In this document: positions 10,845 to 21,460 of the stretch, piece by piece
Position numbering within the stretch: position 1 is the stretch's first letter
How the letters are laid out: each line of letters starts with the position of its first letter
Source: Phreatobacter sp.
Lineage (GTDB): Bacteria; Pseudomonadota; Alphaproteobacteria; Rhizobiales; Phreatobacteraceae
Direction: 5' to 3'
Assembly (NCBI RefSeq): GCF_027532945.1
Contig: NZ_JAPZTZ010000021.1
Location: forward strand, 40,415-104,414
DNA length: 64,000 bases
The notes under the pieces: model-generated
Database searches by the model: none
The model's input: only the letters and a program-made list of their open reading frames with translations
Told to the model about the DNA's origin: nothing
Translations under genes and position numbers: made by a program

Positions 10845-11692
10845 CGCTCCGCCTCCGCGCCGACCCCGAGCACGAAGACGCCCTGCCGATCAGCGCGCCG
10901 CACGACCTCGTCCATGTCCACGACGAGCGTCGAGCCGGCGACAACGGCGATGCCACGCAGACCCGCCGCGGCAGCCTTGTCGACCGTCGCCGGACCGATG
11001 GCCGGCATATCGATGCGCCGGTCCTGCTGCGGCTTTGGCGCCTTGACGAGGATGCCGACGCCCTTGCCCCAGCGAATGCGGCCGGAGGCGACCATTGCGG
11101 CGCAGCGCTCCAGCATCCCGTCCGTCCCTTCCGCGCCCTCAACCGCGACGATGCGCCGACGGCCGATGACGATGCCCTGCCCCACATCGTAGGGTCCGAG
11201 GGCGGCAATGGCGGCGCGTGCCATGGCGATGTCGTCGCGGTCGTCCGCATCGGGCTCAGGCCCGGCAAGCCGTCCTTCCGGCATCAGCAGTTCCGGTGCG
11301 ACCTCATGGGCGCCGACGAGCCGGAACCCCTCGCGCTCGAACAGCCGGGCGATGCCGCTGAGCAGGTGGTCGTCGCCGCCGCGGTAGAGGCGCAGCACCT
11401 CCGGGAGCGTCTTCAGCGCGCCGAGATCGGGGATTGTGGTCCAAAGGTTCGGTCGCACCAGCGAACCGATGAGAACGAGATCACGGCAGCCGGCTCGTCG
11501 CGCCTGCGCGCAGATGGCGCCGAACTGGCCGATGCCGACCCAGGCATGGGGATAGGCCTCGAGTTCCTTGCCGGCGATGCCCTTCAACAGGACGGCGAAA
11601 ACCGGCCGCCCCTGTGCCTCGGCCGCCCGCGCAAGGGCGAGCGGAAAGGCTCCTGCCCCCGCAATGATCCCGAGCGGCGTCGCCTCACTCAT
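10841..11692 (-). CDS. lpxI: UDP-2,3-diacylglucosamine pyrophosphatase LpxI (DUF1009)
   Basis: LpxI hydrolyses UDP-2,3-diacylglucosamine to lipid X plus UMP, replacing the unrelated LpxH of enterobacteria. The 283-residue protein has the family's GIIAGAGAFPLALARAA start, the DLVLIGSLVRPN segment and the C-terminal catalytic region around QQDRRIDMPAIGPATV and STLVVDMDEV. It sits between lpxA (8-base overlap) and lpxB (4-base overlap), exactly where the reaction belongs in the pathway. Confidence 0.95.
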   Translation of the reverse strand: MSEATPLGIIAGAGAFPLALARAAEAQGRPVFAVLLKGIAGKELEAYPHAWVGIGQFGAICAQARRAGCRDLVLIGSLVRPNLWTTIPDLGALKTLPEVLRLYRGGDDHLLSGIARLFEREGFRLVGAHEVAPELLMPEGRLAGPEPDADDRDDIAMARAAIAALGPYDVGQGIVIGRRRIVAVEGAEGTDGMLERCAAMVASGRIRWGKGVGILVKAPKPQQDRRIDMPAIGPATVDKAAAAGLRGIAVVAGSTLVVDMDEVVRRADRQGVFVLGVGAEAER

Positions 11693-12536
11693 CGGCGGGC
11701 GCGGTGCCCCCGCCGGCGACGCGGGTCTTCTTCGGCGCCGCCATCATGATCGGCCGCTTCTCCTCTGCCGCGATGAAGGCGATGAGACGTCCCGCAGCGG
11801 GATGGTCGGCATAGGCGGCGGTCGCATCAGCCAGACGCTCGGCGAAGGTGCCGGCCCCGTAGAACAGCGTCTCGTAGCAGGCCCGAACCTGGCGAACGTC
11901 GTCGCGGGCGAGGCCACGCCGCTTCATGCCGACCACATTGAGACCGATCAGCTCGCCCGACGTGCCGTTGGCGCCGAAGGCCATGCCATAGGGAATGACG
12001 TCGTCCTTGACGCCCGTCACGCCGCCAATCATGGCGAAATCACCGATACGCGTGAACTGATGGACGCCGCAGAGGCCGCCGAGGAAGACGAAATCGCCGA
12101 CCTTCACATGGCCGCCGATCGTCGCGGCATTGGCGAAGATTACATTGTTGCCGACGCGGCAGTCATGGGCGACATGGGCATAGGCCATGAGGAAGCAGCG
12201 GTCGCCGATCACCGTGGCACCGCTCTTCGGCGTGCCGCGGTTGACCGTGACGCTCTCGCGGATCACGCAGTCCTCGCCGATGGAAGTCGTGGTCGCCTCG
12301 CCCTTGTAGGAGATGTCCTGCGGCGGCGTGCCGAGCGAGGCGAAGGGATGCACCACCGTGCGCGCGCCGATCGCGGTGATGCCATCCACATTGACGTGGC
12401 TGACCAGCTCGACGCCGTCGCCGAGCGTCACGTCGGCACCGACCGTGCAGAAGGGACCGATCCGCACCCCCTGCCCCAAGCGGGCGGCGGGCGAGACATA
12501 GGCAAGCGGATGGACTTCGGTGGCGCGTGACGACAT
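11685..12536 (-). CDS. lpxA: UDP-N-acetylglucosamine acyltransferase LpxA
   Basis: LpxA transfers a 3-hydroxyacyl chain from ACP to the 3-OH of UDP-GlcNAc, the first step of lipid A synthesis. The 283-residue protein has an N-terminal left-handed beta helix built of hexapeptide repeats and a helical C-terminus. The catalytic histidine is His124 in AHVAHDC. The ATG at 12536 shares one base with the fabZ stop (TGATG); an adjoining GTG one codon earlier is less likely. The C-terminal tail past residue 262 (KRPIMMAAPKKTRV...) is somewhat longer than in E. coli. Confidence 0.97.
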   Translation of the reverse strand: MSSRATEVHPLAYVSPAARLGQGVRIGPFCTVGADVTLGDGVELVSHVNVDGITAIGARTVVHPFASLGTPPQDISYKGEATTTSIGEDCVIRESVTVNRGTPKSGATVIGDRCFLMAYAHVAHDCRVGNNVIFANAATIGGHVKVGDFVFLGGLCGVHQFTRIGDFAMIGGVTGVKDDVIPYGMAFGANGTSGELIGLNVVGMKRRGLARDDVRQVRACYETLFYGAGTFAERLADATAAYADHPAAGRLIAFIAAEEKRPIMMAAPKKTRVAGGGTAPADE

Positions 12537-12994
12537 CACGCAGCGTCCGCCAGCATGGCCGAGAGCTCAGCCTCAGCCACCAGCTTGCCGTCCACCATGG
12601 CCTCGCCGCGGTAGAACCAGATGTTCCGTTTCTTGGCGATCTTGGTCATGTGATACTCGATCCTGTCACCGGGCGTGACGGGCTTGCGGAACTTCGCCTT
12701 GTCGATCGTCATGAAGAAGACCAGCTTGCCGGTGCCGCCCACCGAAGTCAGCGCCATCACGCCGCCGGTCTGGGCCATGCCCTCGATCATCAGCACGCCC
12801 GGCATGATGGGATTGCCCGGGAAATGGCCCATGAACTGCGGCTCGTTGACCGTCACGTTCTTGATGCCGATGCCGAACTCGTCCCCGCGAATCCCGACGA
12901 TCTTGTCGATGAGCAGGAACGGATAGCGGTGCGGTAGCACGCTGAGGATCTCGCGGATCCCAGCCGTATCGATGCTGGTCGTCGTCTCGGTCAT
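12536..12994 (-). CDS. fabZ: 3-hydroxyacyl-ACP dehydratase FabZ
   Basis: FabZ dehydrates 3-hydroxyacyl-ACP in fatty acid elongation and competes with LpxA/LpxD for the same substrate, which explains its conserved place between them. The 152-residue hot-dog-fold protein has [11 protein letters not shown] and the active-site segment with His57 (HFPGNP) and Glu71 (MIEGMAQ). It lies 17 bases after lpxD and its stop touches the lpxA start. Confidence 0.97.
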   Translation of the reverse strand: MTETTTSIDTAGIREILSVLPHRYPFLLIDKIVGIRGDEFGIGIKNVTVNEPQFMGHFPGNPIMPGVLMIEGMAQTGGVMALTSVGGTGKLVFFMTIDKAKFRKPVTPGDRIEYHMTKIAKKRNIWFYRGEAMVDGKLVAEAELSAMLADAA

Positions 12995-13011
12995 CAGCTG
13001 GCTGCCTCCCC

Positions 13012-14058
13012 TCAGTCCTTTTCACCGGGCCGTGCGCGGCCCAGCCGCTCCAATGCGGCGATCTCGCGGAACCAGTCGCGGACCGGCTTGGCGGGCCTGC
13101 CGCCCCAGCGTGCGCCCACCGGCACGTCGTCCTTGACGATGGAGGTGGCGGCAATCTGCGCGCCACTGCCCACCGTCACATGGTTGTTCACGCCGACCTG
13201 ACCGCCCAGCATGACGAAATCGCCGAGCCGCGCCGAGCCGGACAGGCCGACCTGGCTGACGATGACGCAATGACGGCCGATCTCGACGTTGTGGGCGATC
13301 TGCACGAGATTGTCGATCTTCGTGCCCTCGCCGATCACCGTGTCGAGCACATGGCCGCGGTCCACGGTCGAGTTGGCGCCGATCTCCACATCGTCCTGGA
13401 TGATGACGCGGCCGATCTGCGGGACCTTGGCATGCCTTTCACGCCCCAGCTCGAAGCCGAACCCGTCCTGGCCCACCCGCACGCCCGCATGGAGGATCAC
13501 CCGGTTGCCGAGCAAGGCATGGGTCAGCGACACATGCGGCCCGATGGCGCAGTCGCGACCGATGCGAACGCCCGGACCGACGACTGCACCCGCAGCGAGC
13601 ACCGTGCCGGAGCCGATCTCAGCCTGCGGCCCGACGACCACGCCGGGATCGACCACGACGCCGCTTTCGAGCCGAGCGGTCGGGTGGATCATCGCCCCCG
13701 GGGAAATTCCGGTGGCGCCGAACAGCGACTGCGGTTTCAGGGCCTGCGGGTAAAGCCTCCGCGAGACCGACACGAAGGCCGCATGCGGATGCGGCACGAT
13801 GATCGCCGCGACGTCCGCGGGCACCAGGTCGCGCTGGCGCGCATGGACGAGACAGGCAGCAGCCCGCGTCACAGCGAGCTGGCCGGCATATTTCGGATTG
13901 TCGAGAAAGGTCAGGCTGTCCGGCCCGGCATTGGACAGGGCAGACACAGTCCGGACGACGCGCTCGCCGTCGCCGCCGACCCATTCGGCCTTCAGAAAAG
14001 ACGCGACCGAGGCGACGGTCATCGCCTCGGCCGGTATCAGGAACTGAGGTTCCGCCAT
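13012..14058 (-). CDS. lpxD: UDP-3-O-(3-hydroxyacyl)glucosamine N-acyltransferase LpxD
   Basis: LpxD adds the second 3-hydroxyacyl chain (N-linked) to UDP-3-O-acylglucosamine. The ATG at 14058 gives 348 residues beginning [10 protein letters not shown]; upstream in-frame sequence up to 14232 is low-complexity Arg/Ser and not part of the gene. Residues 10-120 are the N-terminal uridine-binding domain, followed by the hexapeptide-repeat beta helix. The catalytic histidine is His256 in QIAHNVEIG. No skp/ompH gene lies between bamA and lpxD, unlike in gammaproteobacteria; only 52 bases separate them. Confidence 0.96.
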   Translation of the reverse strand: MAEPQFLIPAEAMTVASVASFLKAEWVGGDGERVVRTVSALSNAGPDSLTFLDNPKYAGQLAVTRAAACLVHARQRDLVPADVAAIIVPHPHAAFVSVSRRLYPQALKPQSLFGATGISPGAMIHPTARLESGVVVDPGVVVGPQAEIGSGTVLAAGAVVGPGVRIGRDCAIGPHVSLTHALLGNRVILHAGVRVGQDGFGFELGRERHAKVPQIGRVIIQDDVEIGANSTVDRGHVLDTVIGEGTKIDNLVQIAHNVEIGRHCVIVSQVGLSGSARLGDFVMLGGQVGVNNHVTVGSGAQIAATSIVKDDVPVGARWGGRPAKPVRDWFREIAALERLGRARPGEKD

Positions 14059-14110
14059 GATGATCCCGCTCCGGGGACCGCAGCGCCCCGAGAAGCCGGG
14101 ACGCCGACGG

Positions 14111-16663
14111 TCAGAAGCGCGTGCCGCCCGAGAAGCGGAAGGCCTGCGTCTGGTCGCCCCTCGCCTTGGACAGGACGAAGGAATAGTCGAAGCGGATCGG
14201 ACCGAAGGGCGAGTTCCAGAGGAGGCCCACACCGACGGCCGAACGAATCTTGTGGGCGTCGGAACCGTCGAGCGTCACCGGGAGAACGCCGCCACCCGTG
14301 TTGAACGAGCGGATGCTGTTATAGCCCCAGACCGAGCCGGCATCCGCGAACAGCGCGCCGCGCATGCCGAAATCGCGCGGCAGGATGGAGATCGGGAATG
14401 TGACCTCCGCCGAGGCGCCCCAATACATCGTACCGCCGACCGCGTCGGGGAGGCGACCAAGAATGCCGGACGCATTGGCGATCGCGAAGTCACGCGGCCC
14501 GATGCCCGCGGTCTGGAAGCCTCGCACCAGTTCGGGACCCATGAAAAACTGGTCGACGGAGTCAAGTCGACCGCCGAGGGCACCGATATGACCGGCCTGC
14601 AGACGGAGCATACCGATCCAGTCGTTGGACAGGTCCTGGTAATAGCGGGACTCAAAGGTCGTTCGAATGAACCGCGCATTGCCGCCGGCACCGGCAAAAT
14701 CCTGCCGCAGCTCAGCATAGAGACCCTGGCTCGGATTGGTTGCCCGATCGAGATTCGAGTAGATCAACGAATAGCCGAGCATGGATATGAATCGCGTACG
14801 ATTGTTGATCGCACGCAGCGCCACCGAGGTCTCGCCATCGGACAAGCAAGAATATGGATTGGCCGTGACGCCCGTCCCGACGGTACCATCAGCCTGAACG
14901 TAAGCCAGACCCTCGTTGGTTCCGACAGCACGCGGATCAGTGGCTTCGTAATAGGAGACGTTGCCGTTGTTATTGAAGCGGCTGAGCTGGCCATTGTAGC
15001 CGGTGTAGCAGTTCACCTGATCATCGCGGATCGAGATCCGCTGAGACACGCCACTGTAGCGCAACTGAACAGCCAGGTTCTCGGTGATCGGAATGCCCAG
15101 GCGCAACGTCGCGCCATACGACGTCGACTGGAACGGCTGCCAGCTCGACCGGTTGGTCTGGCGGTAGAAAATGTCAAACCCGCCGGCGAGGCGATAATCC
15201 AGCAGGAAGGGCTCGGTGAACGAGAAATTCACGCCCCTTGAGCGCTGGCCGAACGTGCCCCCAAGGCGAACGAACTGACCACGGCCGAGGAAGTTGCGCT
15301 CCTCGACCGATGCCTCGGCGATGAAGCCATCCGAGGTGGAATAACCGCCGGCAATCGAGAAAGCGCCGGTCGGCTGGTCCTGAATCTCGACATTGACGAT
15401 GACGCGGTCGGCGGCCGAACCCGGCTCGGTCGTGATCCGCACGTCTTTGAAGAAGCCGAGGTTCTTCAAACGACGTTCGGCGCGATCAACGAGCACACGA
15501 TTGTATGCGTCACCCTCGGCCATATCGAACTCGCGGCGGATGACGCGGTCCTGGGTACGGGTGTTGCCGCGCACGTTAATGCGCTCGACATAGACACGCG
15601 GGCCCTCTTCCACCACGTAGACGAGGTTGACCGTCAGCGTCGAAGGATCGCGCTCACCGCGCGGACGAACCGCCGCGAAGGCGTAGCCGCGCCGGGCGAC
15701 CTCAAGGGTGACATCCTCAAGCGACTTGTCGACCAGTTCGACGTTGTACACGGCACCGGGTTGGGTCTTCACCGCGCCGCGCAGCGTGGCACCGTCGACG
15801 TCGCGGATATTGGACTGCACATCCACAGAGCCGATGCGATACTGCGGACCTTCCTCGATCTCGATGGAGATGGTGAAGGCGTTGGCGGCCTGGTCAAAGT
15901 CTGCACGGGCCGAGAGCACCCGCATGTCGACATAGCCGCTGCGCAGGTAGAGGCGGCGGATCGCCTCCTGGTCAGCGTTGAGGCGATCAGCGTCATAGAC
16001 GTCGTTGGACTTGAGCCAAGAGAAAATGCCGCTCTCCGCCGTCGACATCACGTCCAGCAGGCGCTGGCGGCCGAAGGCGTTGTTGCCGACGAAATTGATG
16101 GCGCGGACCGAGGCTTTCTTGCCCTCGGTGATCTCGAAGACGAGGTCGATGCGGCCATTCGGCTGCTCGATGGTCTTCGGCGTGATCTCGACCTCGTAGC
16201 GGCCGGTGCGGCGATAGAGGTCGTAGAGGCGCTGGGTGTCGGACTGGACCATGGCGCGCGAGAAGGTGCCGCGGGCCTTGGATTCAATCTCGCCCATGAG
16301 CTGGTCGGTCTTCAGGCGACGGTTGCCCTCGAAGACAACGCGGTTGATGACCTCGTTCTCGGAGACCTGAACGACGAGGCGGCCGCCCTGGCGGCTGACG
16401 CGCACGTCGCGGAACAGGCCCGTGGCGTACATCGCCTTGATGCCCTCGTCGACGCGGGCGGCGCTCAGTTCACCACCGGAGAAGTAGGAGCGGATCGTGT
16501 CGGCCTCGATCCGGCGGTTGCCCTGCACGATGATCGAGGCGGCCGACTGCGCGTTGACTGCCGAGGAAAGGACCACGCCCGATGTCGTGGCCATCACCAC
16601 GCCCACTGCGGTCATCGTTCCTGCGATCACGACCGTTCGGACCGTCCGAGCGAAAGAAGTCAT
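14111..16663 (-). CDS. bamA: Outer membrane protein assembly factor BamA
   Basis: BamA is the essential Omp85 insertase that folds beta-barrel proteins into the outer membrane. The 850-residue precursor has a Sec signal peptide (about residues 1-38, ending VNA), five POTRA domains (about 40-440) and a 16-strand barrel. The VRGF motif of loop 6 is present ([10 protein letters not shown]), and the protein ends in Phe, the signature for outer-membrane insertion. It sits between rseP and lpxD as in most proteobacteria. Confidence 0.97.
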   Translation of the reverse strand: MTSFARTVRTVVIAGTMTAVGVVMATTSGVVLSSAVNAQSAASIIVQGNRRIEADTIRSYFSGGELSAARVDEGIKAMYATGLFRDVRVSRQGGRLVVQVSENEVINRVVFEGNRRLKTDQLMGEIESKARGTFSRAMVQSDTQRLYDLYRRTGRYEVEITPKTIEQPNGRIDLVFEITEGKKASVRAINFVGNNAFGRQRLLDVMSTAESGIFSWLKSNDVYDADRLNADQEAIRRLYLRSGYVDMRVLSARADFDQAANAFTISIEIEEGPQYRIGSVDVQSNIRDVDGATLRGAVKTQPGAVYNVELVDKSLEDVTLEVARRGYAFAAVRPRGERDPSTLTVNLVYVVEEGPRVYVERINVRGNTRTQDRVIRREFDMAEGDAYNRVLVDRAERRLKNLGFFKDVRITTEPGSAADRVIVNVEIQDQPTGAFSIAGGYSTSDGFIAEASVEERNFLGRGQFVRLGGTFGQRSRGVNFSFTEPFLLDYRLAGGFDIFYRQTNRSSWQPFQSTSYGATLRLGIPITENLAVQLRYSGVSQRISIRDDQVNCYTGYNGQLSRFNNNGNVSYYEATDPRAVGTNEGLAYVQADGTVGTGVTANPYSCLSDGETSVALRAINNRTRFISMLGYSLIYSNLDRATNPSQGLYAELRQDFAGAGGNARFIRTTFESRYYQDLSNDWIGMLRLQAGHIGALGGRLDSVDQFFMGPELVRGFQTAGIGPRDFAIANASGILGRLPDAVGGTMYWGASAEVTFPISILPRDFGMRGALFADAGSVWGYNSIRSFNTGGGVLPVTLDGSDAHKIRSAVGVGLLWNSPFGPIRFDYSFVLSKARGDQTQAFRFSGGTRF

Positions 16664-16748
16664 GAAGCACGCGCCTGTCTGTTGGGTATGTTGGTTTCAC
16701 GCGAACGCGAACCACCCGTGGATCCCTCCCGGGCGGTTCGCTTGTATC

Positions 16749-16772
16749 CGGTTTGCCCAGAAGTGCAAACCG
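16749..16772 (-). other. Perfect 8-bp hairpin in the rseP-bamA intergenic region
   Basis: CGGTTTGC and GCAAACCG flank an 8-base loop about 90 bases upstream of the bamA ATG. No T run follows on the reverse strand, so it does not look like a terminator. It could be an mRNA structure in the bamA leader or an operator. The rest of the 166-base gap shows nothing I recognise. Confidence 0.4.
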
Positions 16773-16829
16773 CCCCGACGCCGCACCGCCGGTTTTTGAA
16801 AGGCCGTTGCCGGATCGCCACGCCCGCCA

Positions 16830-17972
16830 TCATCCGACGAGCCCCCGGATGTCGTTCCAGGTGGCGAAGATCATCAGCATGAGGACCAGCGCCAAACCGA
16901 AGCGAAACGCCATTTCCTGCGACTTTTCGCTCATCGGACGGCCGCGCACGGCCTCGATGGCGTAGAAGACAAGGTGGCCGCCGTCGAGCATGGGGATCGG
17001 GAACAGATTGAGGAGCCCGATGGAGACGGAGATGAGCGCGGCAAGGCTCAGCAGGGCGACGAATCCAATCTGCGCCGCCTCACCCGAGACCTGGGCGATT
17101 CTGATGGGGCCGCCGAGCTGGTCGGCACTCTGCGTGCCCATCACCACGCCGCCGAGATAGGCGAAGGTACGATCGATGACGAACCAGGTCTCCGTCACGC
17201 CCATCCAGGTGGCGGTGAACGGATCGTAGTGGCGAATCTGGGTGTCGCCGGGCTGGTGCGAGCGGGAGATGCCGAGCCGGCCGATGCGATGGGTGCCGCC
17301 GAAACGGTCCTTGAACTCGAAGATCGTCGGCACGGCGGTGAGCGTGCGGCGGTCACCGCCGCGATCGACCACGACCGCGAGCGAGGCCCCCGCACTGGAC
17401 CCGACGATGCGCTGCATATCGGAGAAGCTCTCGATCTCGCGACCATTGATGGTCAGCACGAGGTCGCCGGGCTGGAAACCCGCCTGTTCGGCGGCGCTGC
17501 CGGCAACGATTGTCTCAACCCGGGGTGAGGTGATCGGCTTGCCGAAGATGGTGAAAACGCCAGCGAAAATGATGATGGCCAGGATGAAATTGGCGATGGG
17601 GCCGGCCGCGACGATGGCGGCGCGCTGACCGAGCGTCTTGTGGAAGAAGCTCTGAGAGCGCTGGTCCTCCGTCATGGCATTGGCCGTGTCGAAATCCGGC
17701 GTCGAAGCGGCGTCCGCGTCACCATAGAACTTGACGTATCCGCCTAGCGGAATGGCGCAGAGCTTCCAGCGGGTGCCGTGGCGATCGTTGAAGCCGACGA
17801 GTTCGCGCCCGAAGCCGATGGAGAAGGCTTCCACACGCACGCCGTTGCGTCGCGCCACCCAGAAATGGCCGAGTTCGTGGACAAAAACCACGATCGTCAG
17901 AACGAAAAGAAACGGAATGATGGTCCAGATCAGGGTCTGGCCCCATCCGCCGAGTGCGGCAGCAGCGTTCAT
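16830..17972 (-). CDS. rseP: Site-2 intramembrane metalloprotease RseP
   Basis: RseP (M50B family) cleaves transmembrane segments of anti-sigma factors and remnant signal peptides in the inner membrane. The 380-residue protein has the zinc motif His32-Glu33-Leu-Gly-His36 in the first membrane helix, a central PDZ region (about 130-210, SPRVETIVAGSAAEQAGFQPGD) and the second active-site motif in NLFPIPMLDGGH near residue 335. It has one PDZ domain rather than the two of E. coli RseP. It lies between dxr and bamA. Confidence 0.95.
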   Translation of the reverse strand: MNAAAALGGWGQTLIWTIIPFLFVLTIVVFVHELGHFWVARRNGVRVEAFSIGFGRELVGFNDRHGTRWKLCAIPLGGYVKFYGDADAASTPDFDTANAMTEDQRSQSFFHKTLGQRAAIVAAGPIANFILAIIIFAGVFTIFGKPITSPRVETIVAGSAAEQAGFQPGDLVLTINGREIESFSDMQRIVGSSAGASLAVVVDRGGDRRTLTAVPTIFEFKDRFGGTHRIGRLGISRSHQPGDTQIRHYDPFTATWMGVTETWFVIDRTFAYLGGVVMGTQSADQLGGPIRIAQVSGEAAQIGFVALLSLAALISVSIGLLNLFPIPMLDGGHLVFYAIEAVRGRPMSEKSQEMAFRFGLALVLMLMIFATWNDIRGLVG

Positions 17973-18028
17973 CGATCTGTCCCATGGGCACGGGCCCGGA
18001 CGCGTCCGGACTCATACCCTCCCGATTT

Positions 18029-19198
18029 TCAAGATGCCGCAGCGGGCGCGTTAAGCATAGTGGCACGCGCCCGCTCTCTCGCGGCATGGTCAATCAACCA
18101 TAAATCGTCCAATGTGGCCGGAGCGGGGCCATTGCCCTCGGCCTCGAGGACCGCCTCCACCACACCCGCAATCGCACCGAAACCGATGCGACGGGCGAGG
18201 AAAGCCTCAACCGCCACCTCGTTGGCTGCGTTGAGCACGGTGGGCGCCCTGCCGCCTGCCGCCATCGCGGCGATGGCGAGACGCAGGCAGGGAAACCGCA
18301 CGAGATCCGGCTCCTCGAAGGTCAGCGAGCCAATGTCCGCGAGGTTCAGCCGCTTCGACGGCCCGTCGATCCGCTCGGGGAAGCCGAGGCAATGGGCGAT
18401 GGGCACCCGCATGTCGGCAGCGCCCAGCTGGGCGACGATCGAGCCGTCACGGTAGGCCACCATGCCATGGACGACCTGCTGGGGATGGACCACGGCCTTC
18501 AGCCTGTCGGCCGGCAGGCCGAAGAGGTGGAAGGCCTCGATCAGCTCCAGCCCCTTGTTCATGAGGCCTGCCGAATCCACCGTCACCTTGGCGCCCATGG
18601 CGTAATTCGGGTGCTTGAGCGCGTCCTCGGGCCGCGCTGCGGCGATGGCGGCGGCGTCCCATGTGCGGAACGGGCCGCCCGAGGCGGTGATCCAGACGGT
18701 TTCGACGTCATCGAGGCGCGAGCCGGCAAGCGCCTGGAAGACGGCATTGTGCTCGGAATCCATCGGCAGGATGGTGACGCCGCGGCGCTTGGCCGCGCCC
18801 ATCACCATGTCGCCGGCAGCCACCAGGCTCTCCTTGTTGGCAAGGGCGATACAGGTCCCCTGCCCGATCGCCGCCAGAACCGGCTCGACGCCGGCCGCCC
18901 CGGTGATGGCGCCGACGACGAGGTCGGCGGGGCGCGCAGCAGCTTCGGCGACCGCAGCGGGCCCGGCCGCCACCGCGATACCGGTGCCGGCGAGCAGGTC
19001 CTTCAGCCGACCATAGGCGGCGGGATCGGCAACAACCGCGAGCCGCGCGCCGTGCCCGCGGGCAATTGTCGCGAGCTTTTCAGCATCGGCATTGGCGGTG
19101 ACCGCCTCGATACGGAATCGGTCGCGGTGCCGGCCGACGATGTCGAGCGTGCTCGTGCCGATGGAGCCGGTGGCCCCGAGCAGGGTCAGGGCGCGCAT
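18029..19198 (-). CDS. dxr: 1-deoxy-D-xylulose 5-phosphate reductoisomerase
   Basis: Dxr makes 2-C-methyl-D-erythritol 4-phosphate with NADPH, the first committed step of the MEP isoprenoid pathway, which feeds UppS. The ATG at 19198 gives 389 residues. The NADPH motif GATGSIGTSTLDI is at the N-terminus. The metal and substrate residues lie in ANKESLVAAG, LPMDSEHNAVFQ, ASGGPFR and HPNYAMGAKVTVDSAGLMNKGLE. It starts 4 bases after the cdsA stop, so the genes are coupled. Confidence 0.97.
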   Translation of the reverse strand: MRALTLLGATGSIGTSTLDIVGRHRDRFRIEAVTANADAEKLATIARGHGARLAVVADPAAYGRLKDLLAGTGIAVAAGPAAVAEAAARPADLVVGAITGAAGVEPVLAAIGQGTCIALANKESLVAAGDMVMGAAKRRGVTILPMDSEHNAVFQALAGSRLDDVETVWITASGGPFRTWDAAAIAAARPEDALKHPNYAMGAKVTVDSAGLMNKGLELIEAFHLFGLPADRLKAVVHPQQVVHGMVAYRDGSIVAQLGAADMRVPIAHCLGFPERIDGPSKRLNLADIGSLTFEEPDLVRFPCLRLAIAAMAAGGRAPTVLNAANEVAVEAFLARRIGFGAIAGVVEAVLEAEGNGPAPATLDDLWLIDHAARERARATMLNAPAAAS

Positions 19199-19202
19199 CG
19201 GC

Positions 19203-20051
19203 TCACCACAGCAGCAGGCCGGCGGCGGGATTGGCGGCACCGCCGCGCAGGAGGCCGAGCGCTGCCGCAGCGACGGCGGCGACGAGGAACCCGTCGAGGC
19301 GGTCCATCACACCGCCATGGCCGGGGATGATGGAACCGGCATCCTTGGCGGCAAAGCGGCGCTTGACCGAGGATTCGAAGAGGTCGCCGGCCTGGCTGAG
19401 CGCCGCGATGGCGAAGGTCGCAAGCGCAAGGCCGAGGGTTGGCTGGATGCCCACCACGCGGACGACGGCAAGGGCGATGGCGGTGCCGACGAGGGTGCCA
19501 CCGATGAAGCCGGCCCAGGTCTTCTTCGGCGAGAGCTGCGGCCACAGCTTCGGGCCGCCGATCGAACGGCCAGCGAAATAGGCGGCCACATCCGTGCCCC
19601 AGACCACCGCGAAGAGCCAGAGGATGGCGGCAAAGCCGAGCGAATTGTCGTCGCGCAGGATCGTCGGCCCCAGCACGACGGCCGCCGCATAGAGAAGGCC
19701 AGCAATGGCCCATCGGCTGTGGCCGGCAGGGCTGAGCCGGATGGCGACGAGCGTCCCCACGCCCAGGGCGATGAGCGCGAAACCCGGATTGACGAAGGTG
19801 CGCTCGAAGGCGAGCGCCGCGACGAGGCAGGCGACCTCGGCCCAGTAGAGCGCCCGCGGCTGCTCCGGCAGGACGAGCCGGTTCCATTCGAGAAGGACGA
19901 GGCAGGCGCCCAGCAGCCAGAGCAGCGCGAAGGGCCAGTCGCCGAGCCAGGCGGTAAAGATCGCCACGGGAATGAGAATGAGCGCCGAGACGACGCGTTT
20001 TTTCAGATCCGGGTCGGAGAACGCCCCTGCGGGCTTCAGGTCTGGATCCAT
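19203..20051 (-). CDS. cdsA: Phosphatidate cytidylyltransferase CdsA
   Basis: CdsA makes CDP-diacylglycerol from CTP and phosphatidic acid, the precursor of all phospholipids. The ATG at 20051 (MDPDLKPAG) gives 282 residues with about eight membrane helices. The family signature is complete near the C-terminus: GDLFESSVKRR, KDAGSIIPGHGG and DRLDG. The start is one base past the uppS stop. Upstream in-frame codons overlap uppS and are not credible. Confidence 0.95.
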   Translation of the reverse strand: MDPDLKPAGAFSDPDLKKRVVSALILIPVAIFTAWLGDWPFALLWLLGACLVLLEWNRLVLPEQPRALYWAEVACLVAALAFERTFVNPGFALIALGVGTLVAIRLSPAGHSRWAIAGLLYAAAVVLGPTILRDDNSLGFAAILWLFAVVWGTDVAAYFAGRSIGGPKLWPQLSPKKTWAGFIGGTLVGTAIALAVVRVVGIQPTLGLALATFAIAALSQAGDLFESSVKRRFAAKDAGSIIPGHGGVMDRLDGFLVAAVAAAALGLLRGGAANPAAGLLLW

Positions 20052-20052
20052 G

Positions 20053-20826
20053 TCAGCGGCCCGCGGCGAGGCCGCCATAGCGGCGCTCGCGGCGTCCATA
20101 TTCGGCCAGCGCCTCCTCGAGCGCCTCGCGGCCGTAATCGGGCCAGAGGACCGGCTGGAAGATGAGCTCGGCATAGGCCGCCTGCCACATCAGGAAGTTC
20201 GACAGGCGCATCTCGCCGGAAGTGCGGATGACGAGGTCGGGATCCGGAATGCCTGCGGTGTTGAGCCGCGCCTCGATCGCCTCGGGCGTGATGCTCTGCG
20301 GCGTCCGCTCGCCGCGGGCGACCTCCTCGGCAAGCGTCCGCGCGGCGGCGGCGATCTCCTGGCGGGAGCCGTAGTTGAAGGCGACAATAAGGGTCTGACC
20401 AAGGTTCCGGGCGGTGAGTGCCTCGGCCTCGACGAGAAGGGCGCGGATCTCCGGATCGAGGGCCGTGCGGTCACCGGCGATCAGCACGCGAACATTGGCC
20501 TCGTGCAGTTCGGCGAGATCGTTGCGGATGAAGCGCTTCAGCAGGCCCATCAGGGCCGAGACCTCCGCCGGCGGCCGCGACCAGTTTTCCGAGGAGAACG
20601 AATAGACCGTGACGATCTCGATGCCGATGTCGCGGGCCGCCTTGAGCGTGCGGCGCAGCGCCTCGACGCCGCGCCGATGGCCCTCGACGCGCGGCAGGCC
20701 TCGCTGGGTGGCCCAGCGCCCGTTGCCGTCCATGATGATGGCGATATGGCGCGGCAGGGCGGCGGGCGCCGCTGCGGCCGCTGCCCCGGTGTTCTGCGCC
20801 AGTCCTTGTCGGTCCGCCATCGTCAT
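20053..20826 (-). CDS. uppS: Undecaprenyl diphosphate synthase (isoprenyl transferase) UppS
   Basis: This cis-prenyltransferase elongates farnesyl-PP with isopentenyl-PP to undecaprenyl-PP, the lipid carrier for peptidoglycan and O-antigen. Taking the ATG at 20826 the protein has 257 residues; an ATG two codons later is equally possible. The catalytic Asp33 lies in IIMDGNGRW, followed by [11 protein letters not shown]; the C-terminal [15 protein letters not shown] block binds the substrate. Its 5' end is 14 bases inside or next to the frr 3' end. Confidence 0.96.
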   Translation of the reverse strand: MTMADRQGLAQNTGAAAAAAPAALPRHIAIIMDGNGRWATQRGLPRVEGHRRGVEALRRTLKAARDIGIEIVTVYSFSSENWSRPPAEVSALMGLLKRFIRNDLAELHEANVRVLIAGDRTALDPEIRALLVEAEALTARNLGQTLIVAFNYGSRQEIAAAARTLAEEVARGERTPQSITPEAIEARLNTAGIPDPDLVIRTSGEMRLSNFLMWQAAYAELIFQPVLWPDYGREALEEALAEYGRRERRYGGLAAGR

Positions 20827-20840
20827 GACCGGCCCGGGGC

Positions 20841-21407
20841 TCAAACCGTCATGATTTCTTTTTCCTTCTGCGCGACGAGCTGATCGACCTCGGCGATGTG
20901 CTTGTCGGTCTCCTTCTGGACCTGGTCCGAGGCGCGGACATGCTCGTCCTCGCTCATCGAATGGTCCTTCTCCTTGGCCTTCAGGATGTCCATGCCGTCG
21001 CGGCGGATGTGACGGATCGCGACGCGCGCGCCCTCCGCATATTTGTGCGCGACCTTCACCATCTCCTTGCGGCGATCCTGGGTGAGCTCGGGGATGCGCA
21101 GGCGGATGACCTGGCCCTCGGTCTGCGGATTGAGGCCAAGGCTCGACTCGCGGATGGCCTTCTCGACCGGGCCGACCATGGAGCGGTCCCAGACCTGAAC
21201 CGACAGAAGCCGCGGCTCCGGCACGCTCACGGTCGCCACCTGGTTGACATGCATGGTCTGGCCATAGGCCTCGACCTGGATCGGATCGAGCAGGTTCGGC
21301 GAGGCGCGGCCGGTGCGCAGCGTGCCGAGTTCGTGCTTGAACGATGCGATGGAGCTCTGCATCCGCCGCGTGATGTCGGCGAGTTCGAAGGTTGGGGACG
21401 CGGCCAT
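20841..21407 (-). CDS. frr: Ribosome recycling factor
   Basis: RRF splits post-termination ribosomes together with EF-G. The 188-residue protein has the usual length and the two-domain pattern: [30 protein letters not shown] at the start of the three-helix bundle (described here in parts), the beta domain with [12 protein letters not shown], and the conserved [15 protein letters not shown]. It lies 53 bases after pyrH. Confidence 0.97.
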   Translation of the reverse strand: MAASPTFELADITRRMQSSIASFKHELGTLRTGRASPNLLDPIQVEAYGQTMHVNQVATVSVPEPRLLSVQVWDRSMVGPVEKAIRESSLGLNPQTEGQVIRLRIPELTQDRRKEMVKVAHKYAEGARVAIRHIRRDGMDILKAKEKDHSMSEDEHVRASDQVQKETDKHIAEVDQLVAQKEKEIMTV

Positions 21408-21460
21408 GGGGTACGCCTCTTGGGTCTTGCGCGGGGTTCCGCGGGAAAGAAGGGTCGCCG

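Noticed and set aside
14059..14110. A skp/ompH gene between bamA and lpxD
   Set aside because: Only 52 bases separate the genes, so none can be present.
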